From Micromonospora rubida (lineage in GTDB: Bacteria; Actinomycetota; Actinomycetes; Mycobacteriales; Micromonosporaceae): a DNA stretch of 64,000 nt. How positions within the stretch are numbered: position 1 is the stretch's first letter; the number at the start of each line of letters is the position of its first letter. The notes under the pieces are model-generated. The model ran no database searches, was not told the origin of the DNA, and worked only from the letters and a program-made list of their open reading frames with translations. Position numbers and translations under genes: made by a program. Positions 35,487 through 45,594 of the stretch are shown in pieces. The stretch is from positions 1 through 64,000 of the forward strand of contig NZ_JAAALO010000011.1 of assembly GCF_009908295.1 (NCBI RefSeq). The letters run 5' to 3'.

Positions 35487-38393
35487 TCACCCGTTCGGGA
35501 ACAGGTTCCCGTAGTCGGCGTACGCCATGGCGACGTCGGCCTGGGCCCAGAACCGGTGGTAGTTGAACGTCGGCTCCGCGCCGCCGTTCAGGTACGCCTG
35601 CACCTTTGGCCAGTCGGGGTCGTTCTTGTAGAACGACCGGATGTCCAGGAAGCTCTTACCGGCGGCGATGGCGTCGCCGTTGGGCATCTTCCCGGTCCAG
35701 CCCGGCGGGACGTAGAGACCCTGGCCGTCGGCGGCGTTGTAGACGTCGTCGAAGCGCTTGTAGTCGCCGCGCTTCTCCGGCATCGAGACGCCCTTGGCGT
35801 CGCTGGCCGCGTACAGCGCGTCGAGCAGGCCCTTGGCGGTGGTCTTGGCCGCCGCGTTGCCGGACTTCGCGGCGTACGCGATCAGGGTCCGGGCGTACGC
35901 CGCGGCGACGCCGACGTCCTGGCCCTTGACGGTGACCTCGACGTGCAGGTTGGTGTTGGGCTGCGGGCTGGCCGGGTTCCAGTTGGTCGGCTGGCCGGTC
36001 CACTTCATGTCCGACGGGATCGACCAGTTGGCGCCCACCGTGGTGTTGGCGATCGCCCACGGCACCCACTTGTCCAGCAGGGCCTTGGCCTTGGTGTTGC
36101 CGGTCTGCAGGTACAGCTCGGCGATCCGCTGCATCGACCACGCCTGCATGCCGAACCACTGGTTCGACGGCGGGTCGTTGTAGACCGGGTCGACGTCGTA
36201 GAACATGCCGTAGAAGGTGGCGGTGCCGGCCGGCGGGGTGCCGTAGTTGCCGTCCCAGCTGTTGGTGGCGCCGCCGGCGATGCCACCCTCGGCGGACTGG
36301 AGCCAGGTGTAGAACTCCAGCTGCCGGTCGAGGCTCTTCTGCCAGTCCGCGACGGCGGTCGGGGACTGCGGCTTGAGTTCGGCGACGTTGGTCAGCGCCC
36401 AGGCCGCGAACGGGTTCTGGTAGCCGAAGTGGTTGTGGCTGGAGCCGATCCGCCACGACCAGTTCTGGTTTGCCTCGTACGCGCCGCCCCAGGCGTAGTA
36501 CCAGGACATCAGGTAGTGCGCCGAGTCCTTGCCGGTGCCGGCCGGGCAGGCGCTGGCGCCGACGCAGTTGCCGATCTTCTTGAAGTACTTGTCGAACATC
36601 GCGTACCGCAGGTAGTCACCCATCTTCGCGGCCTTCGCCACGGTGGCGGCGACGTCGGCCTGCTTGCCCTGCGCCTTGGCCCAGGTCAGGGCCCAGTACG
36701 CGGCCTGCACGGCGCGGGCGTCCGCGTCGGGGGCGTTGGTGTACTTCCACTGCTTGGCGGGGGCGTTGGCCTCCTTGACGAACAGGTCGAGGTAGCCGTA
36801 CTGGCCACCGTGCTTGAACGTGTCGCAGGACGGCTGCGGCACGGTCTCCCACACCGACTCCTGGGTGCCCCGCTGGAAGGTGTTGATGTACGCCGGCCTG
36901 GTGGTGCCGTCGCCGCAGCGGCCGTAGCCGTAGGTGTTGTCGACGTCCAGCAGCCAGTGCATGCCGTAGATGTCGCCGGTGCCGTAGGTGCTCTGCAGCT
37001 CCGAGCGCAGCGGGTCCGCACCGACCGGGATGTTCGGCTGGAGCTGCGACGGGTACTGGTTGGGCAGCGGCCACTCCGCGGCGTACTGCGGGGTGCCCGC
37101 GGCGCCGGCGGTCGCCTGGTCGGCGTGCGACGGGATGATGTACTTCTCCATCACCGTCCAGGAGTTGTTGAACGGGGCCCAGTTCTGGGTGACCCGGCCG
37201 TACTGGGCCTCCAGCCACAGCCAGAAGCTGAACGCCTCGGACGTGGTCTCGTGGCCGTGGTCGGGCGCCTCGACGATCAGCGTCTCGATCGAGTGGTAGG
37301 GCACGCCCTCGGCGCTGAAGTAGCCCGAGTTCTTGATCTTGCCGTACTGGTCGAGGAAGCGCTTGATGTAGGTGTTGTCCCCGCCGGGGGTGTCGTCGTC
37401 GATCTCCGTGGCGGTGACGGCCAGGGGCGCGACGCCGGTGCCGGAGGCGGTGATGGTGGCGGTGCCCCCGACGGTGTCGGCGTCCTGCGCCGCGGCCACG
37501 GTGACGGTGACGCCGGTGTTCCAGTTGGCGGGCGTCAGGGTGACCGAGGCCGGCGTGACGGTGATGTCGGCGTCGCCGGTGCGGGCGAGCGTCACCGGCA
37601 CGTTGGCCGTCGGCGCCGCGCTGAGCTTGAGGTTGAACGTGGCGGTGCCGCCCTCGTTCACGCTGACCGCGGACGGGGTGGCCACCAGCTTCGGGCCGGA
37701 GGCAGCGGTGACGGTGAACGCCTTCTCGTCGACGGCGACGCCGTTGGCGTTGTCGTAGGCCTTGGCCTGGACGGTGTAGCTGCCGGCCGGCAGGTCCTCC
37801 AGGGTGTAGCCGTACGGGGCGGTGGTGTCGGTGTTGACCAGCAGGCCGTTGCGGTAGAACTCGACCTTGCTGATCGTCCCGTCCGGGTCGCTGGCGGTGG
37901 CGGTCAGCGGCACGTCCGCCGGGGCCTCGAACGGGCCGGCCGGCACGCCGAGGGACACCGTCGGCGGCTGGTTGGCGGGGGTGCCGTTGCAGGTGACACC
38001 GTTGAGGGTGAACGCGGTGGGCTTCGGGTTGCTGCCGGAGTAGCTGCCGTTGAAGCCGATGGTGGTCGACGCCCCGGTGCCGAGGCTGCCGTTGTACGAC
38101 TCGTTGGTCGCGGTCACCTCGCTGCCGGTCTGGCTGTACTTCGCCGACCAGCCCTGGGTCACCCGCTGGCTGCTGTTGGGGAACGTCCACTTGAGCGCCC
38201 AGCCGTTGATGGCGTCGCCCAGGTTCTTGATGGTGACGTTGGCGGTGAAGCCGCTGCCCCAGTCGTTGGTGGCGTAGACCACGTCGCAGGCCGGGGCGGC
38301 CTGCGCGGCGCCGGCCGGCAGGGCGACCCCGCCGACGGCCAACGTGGCGGCGGCGAGCATCGCCGTCCGGCGACGTCTTGCCATGAGTCTCAT
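35487..38393 (-). CDS. secreted GH48 cellulase with CBM2 and Ig-like linkers
   Basis: This 968-residue processive cellulase releases cellobiose from chain ends and is a marker of true cellulose degraders. A signal peptide (1-32, MRLMARRRR then a hydrophobic core ending GAAQAA) is followed by a CBM2 cellulose-binding domain (about 34-135, with its two Cys and exposed Trp). An Ig-like domain (about 142-230), a Calx-beta-like domain (about 235-325) and the GH48 catalytic domain (about 335-968) complete it. The GH48 proton donor is the Glu in GHETTSEAF. A Calx-beta unit beside GH48 is less common than FN3. The start at 38393 follows GAGGAGAC. CelR-type operators upstream suggest cellobiose induction. 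Confidence 0.95.
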   Translation of the reverse strand: MRLMARRRRTAMLAAATLAVGGVALPAGAAQAAPACDVVYATNDWGSGFTANVTIKNLGDAINGWALKWTFPNSSQRVTQGWSAKYSQTGSEVTATNESYNGSLGTGASTTIGFNGSYSGSNPKPTAFTLNGVTCNGTPANQPPTVSLGVPAGPFEAPADVPLTATASDPDGTISKVEFYRNGLLVNTDTTAPYGYTLEDLPAGSYTVQAKAYDNANGVAVDEKAFTVTAASGPKLVATPSAVSVNEGGTATFNLKLSAAPTANVPVTLARTGDADITVTPASVTLTPANWNTGVTVTVAAAQDADTVGGTATITASGTGVAPLAVTATEIDDDTPGGDNTYIKRFLDQYGKIKNSGYFSAEGVPYHSIETLIVEAPDHGHETTSEAFSFWLWLEAQYGRVTQNWAPFNNSWTVMEKYIIPSHADQATAGAAGTPQYAAEWPLPNQYPSQLQPNIPVGADPLRSELQSTYGTGDIYGMHWLLDVDNTYGYGRCGDGTTRPAYINTFQRGTQESVWETVPQPSCDTFKHGGQYGYLDLFVKEANAPAKQWKYTNAPDADARAVQAAYWALTWAKAQGKQADVAATVAKAAKMGDYLRYAMFDKYFKKIGNCVGASACPAGTGKDSAHYLMSWYYAWGGAYEANQNWSWRIGSSHNHFGYQNPFAAWALTNVAELKPQSPTAVADWQKSLDRQLEFYTWLQSAEGGIAGGATNSWDGNYGTPPAGTATFYGMFYDVDPVYNDPPSNQWFGMQAWSMQRIAELYLQTGNTKAKALLDKWVPWAIANTTVGANWSIPSDMKWTGQPTNWNPASPQPNTNLHVEVTVKGQDVGVAAAYARTLIAYAAKSGNAAAKTTAKGLLDALYAASDAKGVSMPEKRGDYKRFDDVYNAADGQGLYVPPGWTGKMPNGDAIAAGKSFLDIRSFYKNDPDWPKVQAYLNGGAEPTFNYHRFWAQADVAMAYADYGNLFPNG

Positions 38394-38646
38394 GTGCGCG
38401 GTGTCTCCTCGGACCAGGCCGGGGCGCGGGGCCCCGGCGGGAGCGCCTCCACATGCGCGTGGCACGGGGGGACGGAGGTGCTCGGGATGGTGGTCGATCC
38501 GGCCCGGCCGGGTTCGGGACGGGAGCGTCGGCGCTGGCAGACAGCGGCCGTCCGTCCCTCTCGGGTGCCGTCCGGAAACCGGATGCCCTCGGCGACCCGC
38601 GCTCACGCGAGCTGGCTCCTCGTCGCGGTAGGCCGACAGTCTGGCA

Positions 38647-38660
38647 TGGAAGCGCTCCCA
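38647..38660. promoter_or_regulatory. CelR-type operator 1
   Basis: TGGAAGCGCTCCCA differs by one base from the CelR palindrome TGGGAGCGCTCCCA known from Thermobifida fusca cellulase genes. It lies about 250 bases upstream of the GH48 start. Confidence 0.82.
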
Positions 38661-38758
38661 CGACAAGGAGCCGCCCAAAAGAAGCAGGTAGATGTTTCGA
38701 TCTCATTTTGGGTCTTTCACAAACCCGTGACGGGCGTTACAGTCGCTGCATCATCCGA

Positions 38759-38772
38759 TGGGAGCGCTTCCA
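38759..38772. promoter_or_regulatory. CelR-type operator 2
   Basis: TGGGAGCGCTTCCA is the mirror of operator 1 (one change from the full palindrome), 99 bases further from the GH48 gene. Two sites allow looping or cooperative LacI-family binding. Confidence 0.82.
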
Positions 38773-38990
38773 TCGATGGAGATCCATAGAAGATGTCGAC
38801 CGGGATCGTCGCTCCCGCGACGCTCCCGGGACACTGCCCGAAGGCTGACGGCGGGCCAGCCCGGACGCCGCCGCCAGCCACCACCCACCGGCAATGGAGG
38901 GAGGTGGAACCAGAGCCACTCGCGTGGCCCGGCTCCCGCGCGACACGCACGGCAGGACGCCAATTCCACTCGTGCGTGTTTGCATCGAAG

Positions 38991-39023
38991 GTGGGGACGG
39001 GGGTTGCCCTCCCCCGTCCCCAC
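38991..39023. terminator. 13-bp perfect hairpin between divergent cellulase genes
   Basis: The stem (38991-39003 with 39011-39023) is perfect and the loop has seven bases. There is no T-run. Its position between divergent genes suggests insulation of the two promoters or the end of a lost gene. Confidence 0.5.
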
Positions 39024-39249
39024 ACTAAACCTCCTGCCACGATGGGAAAAGAGGCCGACGGGCCAGGCGTGCCACGCCGCCCCGCCGGCCTCGTTCGCTA
39101 TCGGCACGCCGGCTGCGCCCGCGTGCCCTCGACCGCCGCCCGGCAGCGCCTCACCTGCGCGTCCGCGCAACCGGCCGCGCGCCGAACCATTCCGCACAGC
39201 AGAGCCGACCCGGCATGATCGCGGTCGGCCGCCCCCGCCTGCCCTATGC

Positions 39250-39263
39250 TGGGAGCGCTCCCG
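39250..39263 (+). promoter_or_regulatory. CelR-type operator 3, upstream of GH1
   Basis: TGGGAGCGCTCCCG matches the CelR palindrome except for its last base. It ends 39 bases before the GH1 start codon, a position suited to repression. Confidence 0.85.
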
Positions 39264-39302
39264 GCCGGTTGCGGCGGGCACCCACCCCAAGGAGAAGGCT
39301 CC

Positions 39303-40790
39303 ATGTCGATGCTCACCCGGCGGCGGCTGCTCAGCCGCGCCGCACTTTCCGCCACCGCCGGAACCACCGATGCCGGCCCGCGCGCCGGCGCCCTCGCGGC
39401 CACCGGCGGTCTGGCCACCAGCTGCGGAACCGGGGCGGACCCCGACACCGACCCGACCGACCGGCCCCGGGGCGCGCTGCGCTTCCCGACCGGCTTCGGC
39501 TGGGGCGCGGCCACCTCGGCGTACCAGGTCGAGGGCGCCGCCAAGGAGGACGGCCGGGGCGAGTCCGTCTGGGACACCTTCAGCCGCACCCCCGGCCGCA
39601 CCCGCAACGGCGACACCGGCGACGTGGCCGCCGACCACTACCACCGCTACGCCGACGACCTCGACCTGATGCGCGACCTGGGGCTGCGCAGCTACCGGTT
39701 CTCCATCTCCTGGCCGCGCATCCAGGCCGACGGCGCCGGCGCGGTCAACCAGCGCGGCCTCGACTTCTACCGCCGGCTGGTCGACGGGCTGCACGAGCGG
39801 GGCATCTCGCCGATGGCCACCCTGTTCCACTGGGACCTCCCGCAGGCGTTGCAGGACGCCGGCGGCTGGGAGAACCGGGACACCGCGTACCGGTTCGCCG
39901 AGTACGCCGAGGCGGTCTTCCGGGGCCTCGGCGACCAGGTGCCGGTCTGGCTGACCATCAACGAGCCGAAGACCGTGGTGCAGAACGGCTACCTGACCGG
40001 CCACCACGCTCCCGGCTTCCAGGACCCGCAGGCGGCGTACCTGGTCGCCCACCACCTCCAGCTCGCCCACGGGCTGGCCGTGCGGGCGCTGCGCGCCACC
40101 GGCAGCGCCGGCCGGATCGGCCCCGCGCTCAACCTGCACCCCTGCTACCCCGCCGACGACAGCCCCGAGGCCGCCCGCGCCGCGCGCCTCTACGACGGGT
40201 ACGAGAACCGCCTCTACCTCGACTCGATCCTCAAGGGCAGCTACCCGGCCGACGTGCTCGACGACCTCGGCGCCGACAGCCGGCTGGCCCGGGGCGTCGC
40301 CGACGGCGACCTGGAGATCATCTCCTCGCCGATCGACCTGCTCGCGGTGCAGTACTACACGCCGTACTACGTCACGGGCGACGGCGCGACGGTCACGCGC
40401 TGGCCCACCTCGCAGGCGGACTGGCAGCAGATCTACCCGGACGGCATGTACGACATCCTGACCCGGGTCACCCGCGACTACGGCCCGGTCCCGCTGACCG
40501 TCACCGAGAACGGCCTGCCGCAGGCGGACACGCTCTCCCCCGACGGCACGGTCGACGACGCCGGGCGGATCAGCTTCCTGCGCGACCACATCGCCGCCGC
40601 GCACCGGGCCGTCTCCGACGGGGTGCCGCTGGAGAGCTACCACGTCTGGTCGCTGCTCGACAACTTCGAGTGGGCCGAGGGGTACGACCAGCGCTGGGGC
40701 CTGATCTACGTGGACTACCCCACCCAGCGCCGGGTGCCCAAGCGCAGCGCGCACTGGTACCGCGAGGTGATCCGAGCCAACGGCCTGTAG
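39303..40790 (+). CDS. exported GH1 beta-glucosidase
   Basis: This 495-residue family 1 glycosidase hydrolyses cellobiose and short cello-oligosaccharides. Acid/base Glu221 is in LTINEP and nucleophile Glu402 in VTENGLP; GWGAATSAYQVEGAA and the ending WSLLDNFEWAEGY are typical. The start at 39303 follows AAGGAG. Unlike most GH1 enzymes it has an N-terminal export signal: a twin-arginine-like LTRRRLLSR, a hydrophobic region, then LATSC at about residues 37-41, which could be a lipobox. It may therefore act on the cell surface next to the GH48 enzyme. A CelR-type site precedes it, so both genes likely respond to cellobiose. Confidence 0.92.
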   Translation: MSMLTRRRLLSRAALSATAGTTDAGPRAGALAATGGLATSCGTGADPDTDPTDRPRGALRFPTGFGWGAATSAYQVEGAAKEDGRGESVWDTFSRTPGRTRNGDTGDVAADHYHRYADDLDLMRDLGLRSYRFSISWPRIQADGAGAVNQRGLDFYRRLVDGLHERGISPMATLFHWDLPQALQDAGGWENRDTAYRFAEYAEAVFRGLGDQVPVWLTINEPKTVVQNGYLTGHHAPGFQDPQAAYLVAHHLQLAHGLAVRALRATGSAGRIGPALNLHPCYPADDSPEAARAARLYDGYENRLYLDSILKGSYPADVLDDLGADSRLARGVADGDLEIISSPIDLLAVQYYTPYYVTGDGATVTRWPTSQADWQQIYPDGMYDILTRVTRDYGPVPLTVTENGLPQADTLSPDGTVDDAGRISFLRDHIAAAHRAVSDGVPLESYHVWSLLDNFEWAEGYDQRWGLIYVDYPTQRRVPKRSAHWYREVIRANGL

Positions 40791-40802
40791 TCCGACGGCG
40801 AG

Positions 40803-40843
40803 CCCCCCGGGCGGGCGCGGCACGGCCGCGCCCGCCCGGGGGG
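40803..40843. terminator. bidirectional terminator between GH1 and roadblock genes
   Basis: A perfect 19-bp G/C stem (40803-40821 with 40825-40843) with a three-base loop lies between two convergent genes. Confidence 0.85.
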
Positions 40844-40896
40844 CGTCCGGTGGTCGGGTCGTCCCGGCCCCGTCGGGCGGGGCCGGGACGACAGGG

Positions 40897-41316
40897 TCAG
40901 CGGGGCAGCGCCTGCTGGAGTTCGGCCCGCAGCGCCGGGGTGAGCATCTCGCCGGTCTGCTTGGCCAGCCGGGCCATTTCGTAGCCGACCACGCCGATGT
41001 CTGCGTCCCCGGCCGCCAGGGTGGCCAGGATCGAGCCGTCGCGGACCTGCATCACCAGGAAGTACCCGCGGCCCATCTCCACCACCGTCTGCTTGACGAT
41101 GTCGTCGTCGAACATCTGCGCCGCCCCGGCGGCGATGCTCATCAGGCCCGAGGTGACTGCGGCGAGCTTGTCGGCGTTGTCGCGGGGCAGGTGGTCGGAG
41201 ATCGCCACCAGCAGCCCGTCGGACGAGACCACGATCGCGTGCGCCACACCCGGCACCCGCTGCGCGAACCCGCTCACCAGCCAGCTCAGGTCCCGGGCCT
41301 CCTGGCTCAACGTCAT
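40897..41316 (-). CDS. roadblock/LC7 domain protein (CvnB-like)
   Basis: This 139-residue protein is of the MglB-like roadblock/LC7 family, which acts on small Ras-like GTPases. The pattern [27 protein letters not shown] is split over residues 8-34, and [11 protein letters not shown] and [15 protein letters not shown] follow. In Streptomyces conservons it is the second gene (cvnB) between the sensor and DUF742/GTPase genes. Here it shares one base (TGATG) with the sensor stop but has no DUF742 or GTPase gene after it. Confidence 0.92.
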   Translation of the reverse strand: MTLSQEARDLSWLVSGFAQRVPGVAHAIVVSSDGLLVAISDHLPRDNADKLAAVTSGLMSIAAGAAQMFDDDIVKQTVVEMGRGYFLVMQVRDGSILATLAAGDADIGVVGYEMARLAKQTGEMLTPALRAELQQALPR

Positions 41317-43958
41317 CACTGTTGTCCCCCTTCGGTGCTCCCGCCAGCCGGCGGCAAGATGATCTCGGTGGTCTCCTCAGCCTCCGCCCGCCGCACCCCG
41401 CTGTAAAGCCGGGACAGCATGCCGCCGACGGCTTCCGGGTCCGGGTCGTGCCGTGGAGCTGGCTCCTGTGGCCGGGCGGACCGCGTCACGGCGGACAGCT
41501 GCGCCATCGGCACCCGCACCGGCAGGCCCCGCTCGTTGGTGCCCCCGGTGACCGGGACCGCCGGGGGCGCCGGGGCCGCCGGGGCGACGCCCGGGGTCGG
41601 GCCCTCCCGCGACCACCAGCCGCCCCCGCCGTCCGTGGGCACCCCGGCGGCCGGGGCAAGCACGTCATCCGCCCGCACCGGCACCGGCCGGGACTGCCGC
41701 GGCGCGGTGCGGCGCGGCCGGCGGCCGGCCACCGGTAGCTCGCCCGGGGCCGCCGGGCCGCCGTCGCCGGCCCGGCCCGCGACGGTGCCGCCCGGCCCTG
41801 CGGACCCGGCGAGCCCCGACGGGCCGGCAACGGCGAAGCTGGCCCGCACGGACCCCGGGGCGCCGTTCCGCGCGGCAACGGCCCCGCCCGGGCGGTCCGT
41901 CGAGGCCAGCGGGGTGGTCAGCATCCGCCGCGACGGCGGCGGTTCGAGCTGGACCGGCGGGGCGGCGGTGAGCAGGGCCGCCGGGATCCGGACCAGGGCC
42001 ACCAGGCCGTCCTCGCGGGGGTGCAGGCGCACCTGCACCGCGTGCCGGGCGGCCAGGTGACTCACCACGAACAGGCCCATCCGCTCGGACGCCGCGACGT
42101 CGGCGGCCGGCGGGGACGCCAGCACCTCGTTCGCCTCGGCCAGCGCGGCCGGGCTCATCCCCAGCCCCCGGTCGGTCAGCTCCACCAGGGCGCCGAGGCC
42201 CTCTGGGCGGGCGGCGACCAGCACGACGGTGTCCGGCCGGGAGAACGCGGTGGCGTTCTCCAGCAGCTCGGCGAACAGGTGCACCAGGTCGCCGATGACG
42301 TGCCCGACGACGTGCAGGTCTGCCACATGCGCGCGGTGTACCCGCTGGTAGTGCTCGATCTCGGCGCTCGCGGCCAGCAGCACGGCGGCGAGGCTCACCG
42401 GACGGTTCCACCGCCGGGTCGACTCGCTGCCGGCGAGCACCAACAGGCTCTCGTCGTTGCGCCGCAACCGGGCGGCGAGGTGGTCGAGCCGGAACAGGTT
42501 CTCCAACTGGTCCGGGTCGCTCTCGTCGCGTTCCAGGCCGTCGAGGAGTTCGAGCTGCCGCTCCACCAGCACCTGGCTGCGCCGGGCCAGGTTGACGAAC
42601 ATCAGGTTGACGTTGCGACGCATGGTCGCCTGCTCCACCGCGACGCTGACCGCGCTGCGGTGCACCGCGACGAACGCCTCGGCCAGCTCGCCGATCTCGT
42701 CCAGCGAGCGAACCACCGCCGGCGGCACCTCGATGTCGGACACCCCGCTGTTGACCTGCCGCAGCTGGTCCAGGGCTTCGGGCAGGTCGATCTGGGCGAT
42801 CCGCAGCGCCTGGCCGCGAAGCAACCGCATCGAGCGGGCGACGGACCGCCCGACCAGCACCGAGATCAGCAGGGCGACCAGCAGCACCGTGCCGATCCCG
42901 CCGACCACCAGCAGGGTGGTCCGCAACTGCCCGGATCTGGCGTCATCGGCCCGGATCACCGCGTCGCCGAGGACGCCGACCTCCAGCTGTCGCAGCCGAT
43001 CCTGGCGCAGCCCGCTGGCCGCCCACCACTGCGACGCGTCCAGCACCAGGGGCGTGGCGCCGCCGCTGGGCAGGCTCTGCTCCTCCAGCTTCGTGGCGGC
43101 GGCGAGGTCCGGCTCCGCCGACGCCGCGTCGTACCGGCGGATCTGGTCGGCGGTGGCGGCCACCCGGAACGCGCCGAGGGCGGTGAGCTGCTGGGCCCGC
43201 AGGTCGGTCAGCTCGACCTGATCCGCCACTCCGTACCGGCCGGCGCGGGCGGCGGCGTAGAGCTCGGCGCGGACCCGGGAGGACAGCTCCTTGACCCGGG
43301 CGAGCTGGACGTAGCGCAGCACGCTGTCGTTGAGCACCCGCTGGCCGTCCCCCGGCGACGGCTGGGCGAGCAGGGTCAGCAGCGCGTCGATCGCCCGGTG
43401 GTAGTTGCCGAGGATGGTGTCGCTGGCCAGCACCGCCGGGGGCACGGTCGCCCGGATGTAGACCACCTGGTCGTACGCCTCCAGCGCCTGCGAGTAGGCG
43501 ACCTGCCAGGCGGCGTCGGCGTCGGCCAGCGGGCCGGCCGCCCGCCGCAGCTCCCGCACGGCGGCGTCGCTGGCGGCGTGCAACGGCCGCAGGGCGGCGA
43601 TCGCGGCGTCCCGGTCGGCCCGGCCGCCGACCCGGCGCAGTTCGGCCAGCTCACCGGCGGTGCGGTCGCGTTCCTGCTGGAGCTGGTGCACCGCGGCGGT
43701 GATCTCCCGGCCGATGTCGACCTGCCGGGCGAAGTCGCTCAGCACGGTGGTCTGCCCGACCAGCCCCCGGGTCTGCACCCCGGCCAGCACCAGGAACGCC
43801 ACCGAGGGGATGACGAGCACCGTGACGAGCTTGGTCCCCATCCGCCAGTCCCGCAGTCGGAACGGCGAGCGGCGGCGGTGCGGCACCACGCGGACGTCGA
43901 ACCGGCGCCGACTGTGGTTGGACACCCCACTGTCGGCCGGATCGGGACCTACGCCCAC
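41316..43958 (-). CDS. nitrate-sensing-domain histidine kinase-like protein (CvnA-like)
   Basis: This 880-residue membrane sensor is of the conservon type. A basic N-terminus precedes membrane helix 1 (about 44-66). A large extracytoplasmic NIT-like helical domain (about 70-330) contains [20 protein letters not shown]. Helix 2 (about 345-370), a HAMP-like region and an HATPase domain (about 500-665) with [12 protein letters not shown] and [10 protein letters not shown] follow. The 210-residue C-terminal tail is disordered and Pro/Ala rich. A true phosphorylatable His box is not obvious, as usual for CvnA. It probably signals through roadblock and GTPase partners. Confidence 0.9.
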   Translation of the reverse strand: MGVGPDPADSGVSNHSRRRFDVRVVPHRRRSPFRLRDWRMGTKLVTVLVIPSVAFLVLAGVQTRGLVGQTTVLSDFARQVDIGREITAAVHQLQQERDRTAGELAELRRVGGRADRDAAIAALRPLHAASDAAVRELRRAAGPLADADAAWQVAYSQALEAYDQVVYIRATVPPAVLASDTILGNYHRAIDALLTLLAQPSPGDGQRVLNDSVLRYVQLARVKELSSRVRAELYAAARAGRYGVADQVELTDLRAQQLTALGAFRVAATADQIRRYDAASAEPDLAAATKLEEQSLPSGGATPLVLDASQWWAASGLRQDRLRQLEVGVLGDAVIRADDARSGQLRTTLLVVGGIGTVLLVALLISVLVGRSVARSMRLLRGQALRIAQIDLPEALDQLRQVNSGVSDIEVPPAVVRSLDEIGELAEAFVAVHRSAVSVAVEQATMRRNVNLMFVNLARRSQVLVERQLELLDGLERDESDPDQLENLFRLDHLAARLRRNDESLLVLAGSESTRRWNRPVSLAAVLLAASAEIEHYQRVHRAHVADLHVVGHVIGDLVHLFAELLENATAFSRPDTVVLVAARPEGLGALVELTDRGLGMSPAALAEANEVLASPPAADVAASERMGLFVVSHLAARHAVQVRLHPREDGLVALVRIPAALLTAAPPVQLEPPPSRRMLTTPLASTDRPGGAVAARNGAPGSVRASFAVAGPSGLAGSAGPGGTVAGRAGDGGPAAPGELPVAGRRPRRTAPRQSRPVPVRADDVLAPAAGVPTDGGGGWWSREGPTPGVAPAAPAPPAVPVTGGTNERGLPVRVPMAQLSAVTRSARPQEPAPRHDPDPEAVGGMLSRLYSGVRRAEAEETTEIILPPAGGSTEGGQQ

Positions 43959-44054
43959 ACATGCCTCCTAGGCCCTCGCGTCCGCCGCATCGGGGAGCGG
44001 GGTCCATCCAACCAGGCAGGCCCGCGCTGTCAACGGGCTCACCTGAACAGAAGA

Positions 44055-45467
44055 TCAGGAAGGATACCGAGGGCCGCGCGGACCTGACGGGGTCGGCGAG
44101 GGTGCCTCATCCGTCCGGCCGATGTCGCGAAGCGCCACCGGCTCGTCCAGCCGGCCCAGCGCCACCCGGGCCGCGCCGGTCGCGCCGATCTCCGGGTCGG
44201 GCCGGTAGCGCACCCGGCGGGGCGCCAGGACGGCCGCGAACGACTCCCGCCACCACCCGGACGCGGCCAGCGCGCCGCCGCCCAGCACCACCTCGACCGG
44301 CCCGTCCACGGTGGACTCCAGCTCGGTCAGGTCGGCGGCGACCAGCCGGCAGATCCCGGACATCAGTCCGGCGAGGATGTCGACCGCGCCGGTGTCGAGG
44401 CTCAGCCCGCGCAGCTCGCCGGCGCCGGCCGGGGCGTGCCCGGGCGGCCGGTCGCCGCCGAAGCGCGGGTTGGCCGACACCCCGCCGCCCGGGGCGATCC
44501 GGGCCAGCGCGGCGTCCAGCTCGGCGCCCTCGGGCAGCCGCAGCTCCCGCCCGGCCCAGGCGAACAGGTTGCCCCCGCTGGAGTAGGCCGCCCCGGTGAC
44601 CACGTGGTCGTAGTCGACCCGGTACCGCCACAGCCCGGCGGGCAGCGGCGGCGGCTCCGTGCCGGCCGGCACGGCCTGGACCAGCCGGACGGCCGCGGAC
44701 GTGCCGACGGTCACCGCCGCCCGGCCGGGGCCCACCGCGCCGGAGCCGACGTTCGAGGCTGCCCCGTCCCCCACCGGCGCGGCCCAGGCCGCGTCGGCGA
44801 GCTGCGGCCAGCGGCGGGCGTGCTCCCGCCGCAGCCGGCCCCGCCAGCCGTCGGGGGCCAGCTCGGGCAGCTCCCCCGGGCCCGCGCCGGCCAGCTCGCA
44901 CGCCTCGGCGTCCCAGGTCAGCGTGCCCAGGTCGAGCAGCCCGGTGCCGGAGGCCTCGGACACCGACATCGGGGCCGCGTCGAGCAGTGCGCCGAGCACG
45001 AACTCGGCCAGGCCGACGAAGCGGGCCGGCGGGGTCGAGGTGCGCTCCCGCAGCCAGGGCAGCCGGACCGACCAGTAGCAGCGGTGCCACCAGGTGCCGG
45101 TGCGCCGGTGGTAGGCGGCCTCGTCTGCCGGGCCGGTCGCGCCGGCCGGGGGCTCCGGGCGGGTGTCCAGCCAGGTGAGCACCGGGCCGAGCGGCTCGCC
45201 GGCCCGGTCCACCGGCAACACCGAGTGCCACTGGGCGGAGACGGCGACCAGCCCGACGTCGGGCAGGTGACCGCCGGCGGCCAGCTCGTCCAGGCACTCG
45301 GCGAGGCAGGCCAGGTAGGTGGGGCCGTCCAGGGTGCCGGCGCCGTCGTCGTCGACGGTAAGGCGCACCTTGCGGCGGGCGAGGGCGCCGGGCCGCGGGG
45401 TCGCGCCGGTGTCCAGCACGAGGCCCCGCACCGAGGAGGTGCCCAGGTCGAGGGCGAGGATGTCCAT
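44055..45467 (-). CDS. FGGY-family carbohydrate kinase
   Basis: This 470-residue sugar kinase of the gluconokinase/xylulokinase group has the N-terminal ATP-fold motif LALDLGTSSVRGLVLD (4-19), the substrate-side VSAQWHSVLPVD near 85-96 and TWLDTRPEP. The C-terminal phosphate motifs include VTVGTSAAVRL and GGGALAASGWW. The residues after LDTR match gluconate/xylulose kinases more than glycerol kinase, but I cannot assign the sugar. It is divergent from the anthranilate synthase leader with 127 bases between. Confidence 0.88.
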   Translation of the reverse strand: MDILALDLGTSSVRGLVLDTGATPRPGALARRKVRLTVDDDGAGTLDGPTYLACLAECLDELAAGGHLPDVGLVAVSAQWHSVLPVDRAGEPLGPVLTWLDTRPEPPAGATGPADEAAYHRRTGTWWHRCYWSVRLPWLRERTSTPPARFVGLAEFVLGALLDAAPMSVSEASGTGLLDLGTLTWDAEACELAGAGPGELPELAPDGWRGRLRREHARRWPQLADAAWAAPVGDGAASNVGSGAVGPGRAAVTVGTSAAVRLVQAVPAGTEPPPLPAGLWRYRVDYDHVVTGAAYSSGGNLFAWAGRELRLPEGAELDAALARIAPGGGVSANPRFGGDRPPGHAPAGAGELRGLSLDTGAVDILAGLMSGICRLVAADLTELESTVDGPVEVVLGGGALAASGWWRESFAAVLAPRRVRYRPDPEIGATGAARVALGRLDEPVALRDIGRTDEAPSPTPSGPRGPRYPS

Positions 45468-45594
45468 CGTCGATCACCGTACCCGCCGGCCGGCGTGGCG
45501 GCCCGCCGGTCCGCGTCACCGCAGGTGACCGCCGGCTGGTCCCGTACCCCGGGATCGGGTTCCGGGCGGGCGGCGGCGCGCGTAGGGTGATCGC

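Larger units (their letters stand above)
38394..39302. other. cellulase regulatory intergenic region, no gene seen
   Basis: About 900 bases between two divergent glycoside hydrolase genes contain three CelR-type operators and one strong hairpin. Frames across 38758-39218 have no ribosome site or recognisable product. A celR-like LacI gene, which might be expected nearby, is not in the window. Confidence 0.6.

Noticed and set aside
35331-38789. An 1152-codon open frame on the plus strand
   Set aside because: It lies opposite the GH48 cellulase gene and its product is a Val/Gly/Arg-rich artefact with no domain.
38751-40823. A 690-codon open frame on the minus strand
   Set aside because: It is antisense to the GH1 gene and crosses the operator region without a ribosome site or domain.
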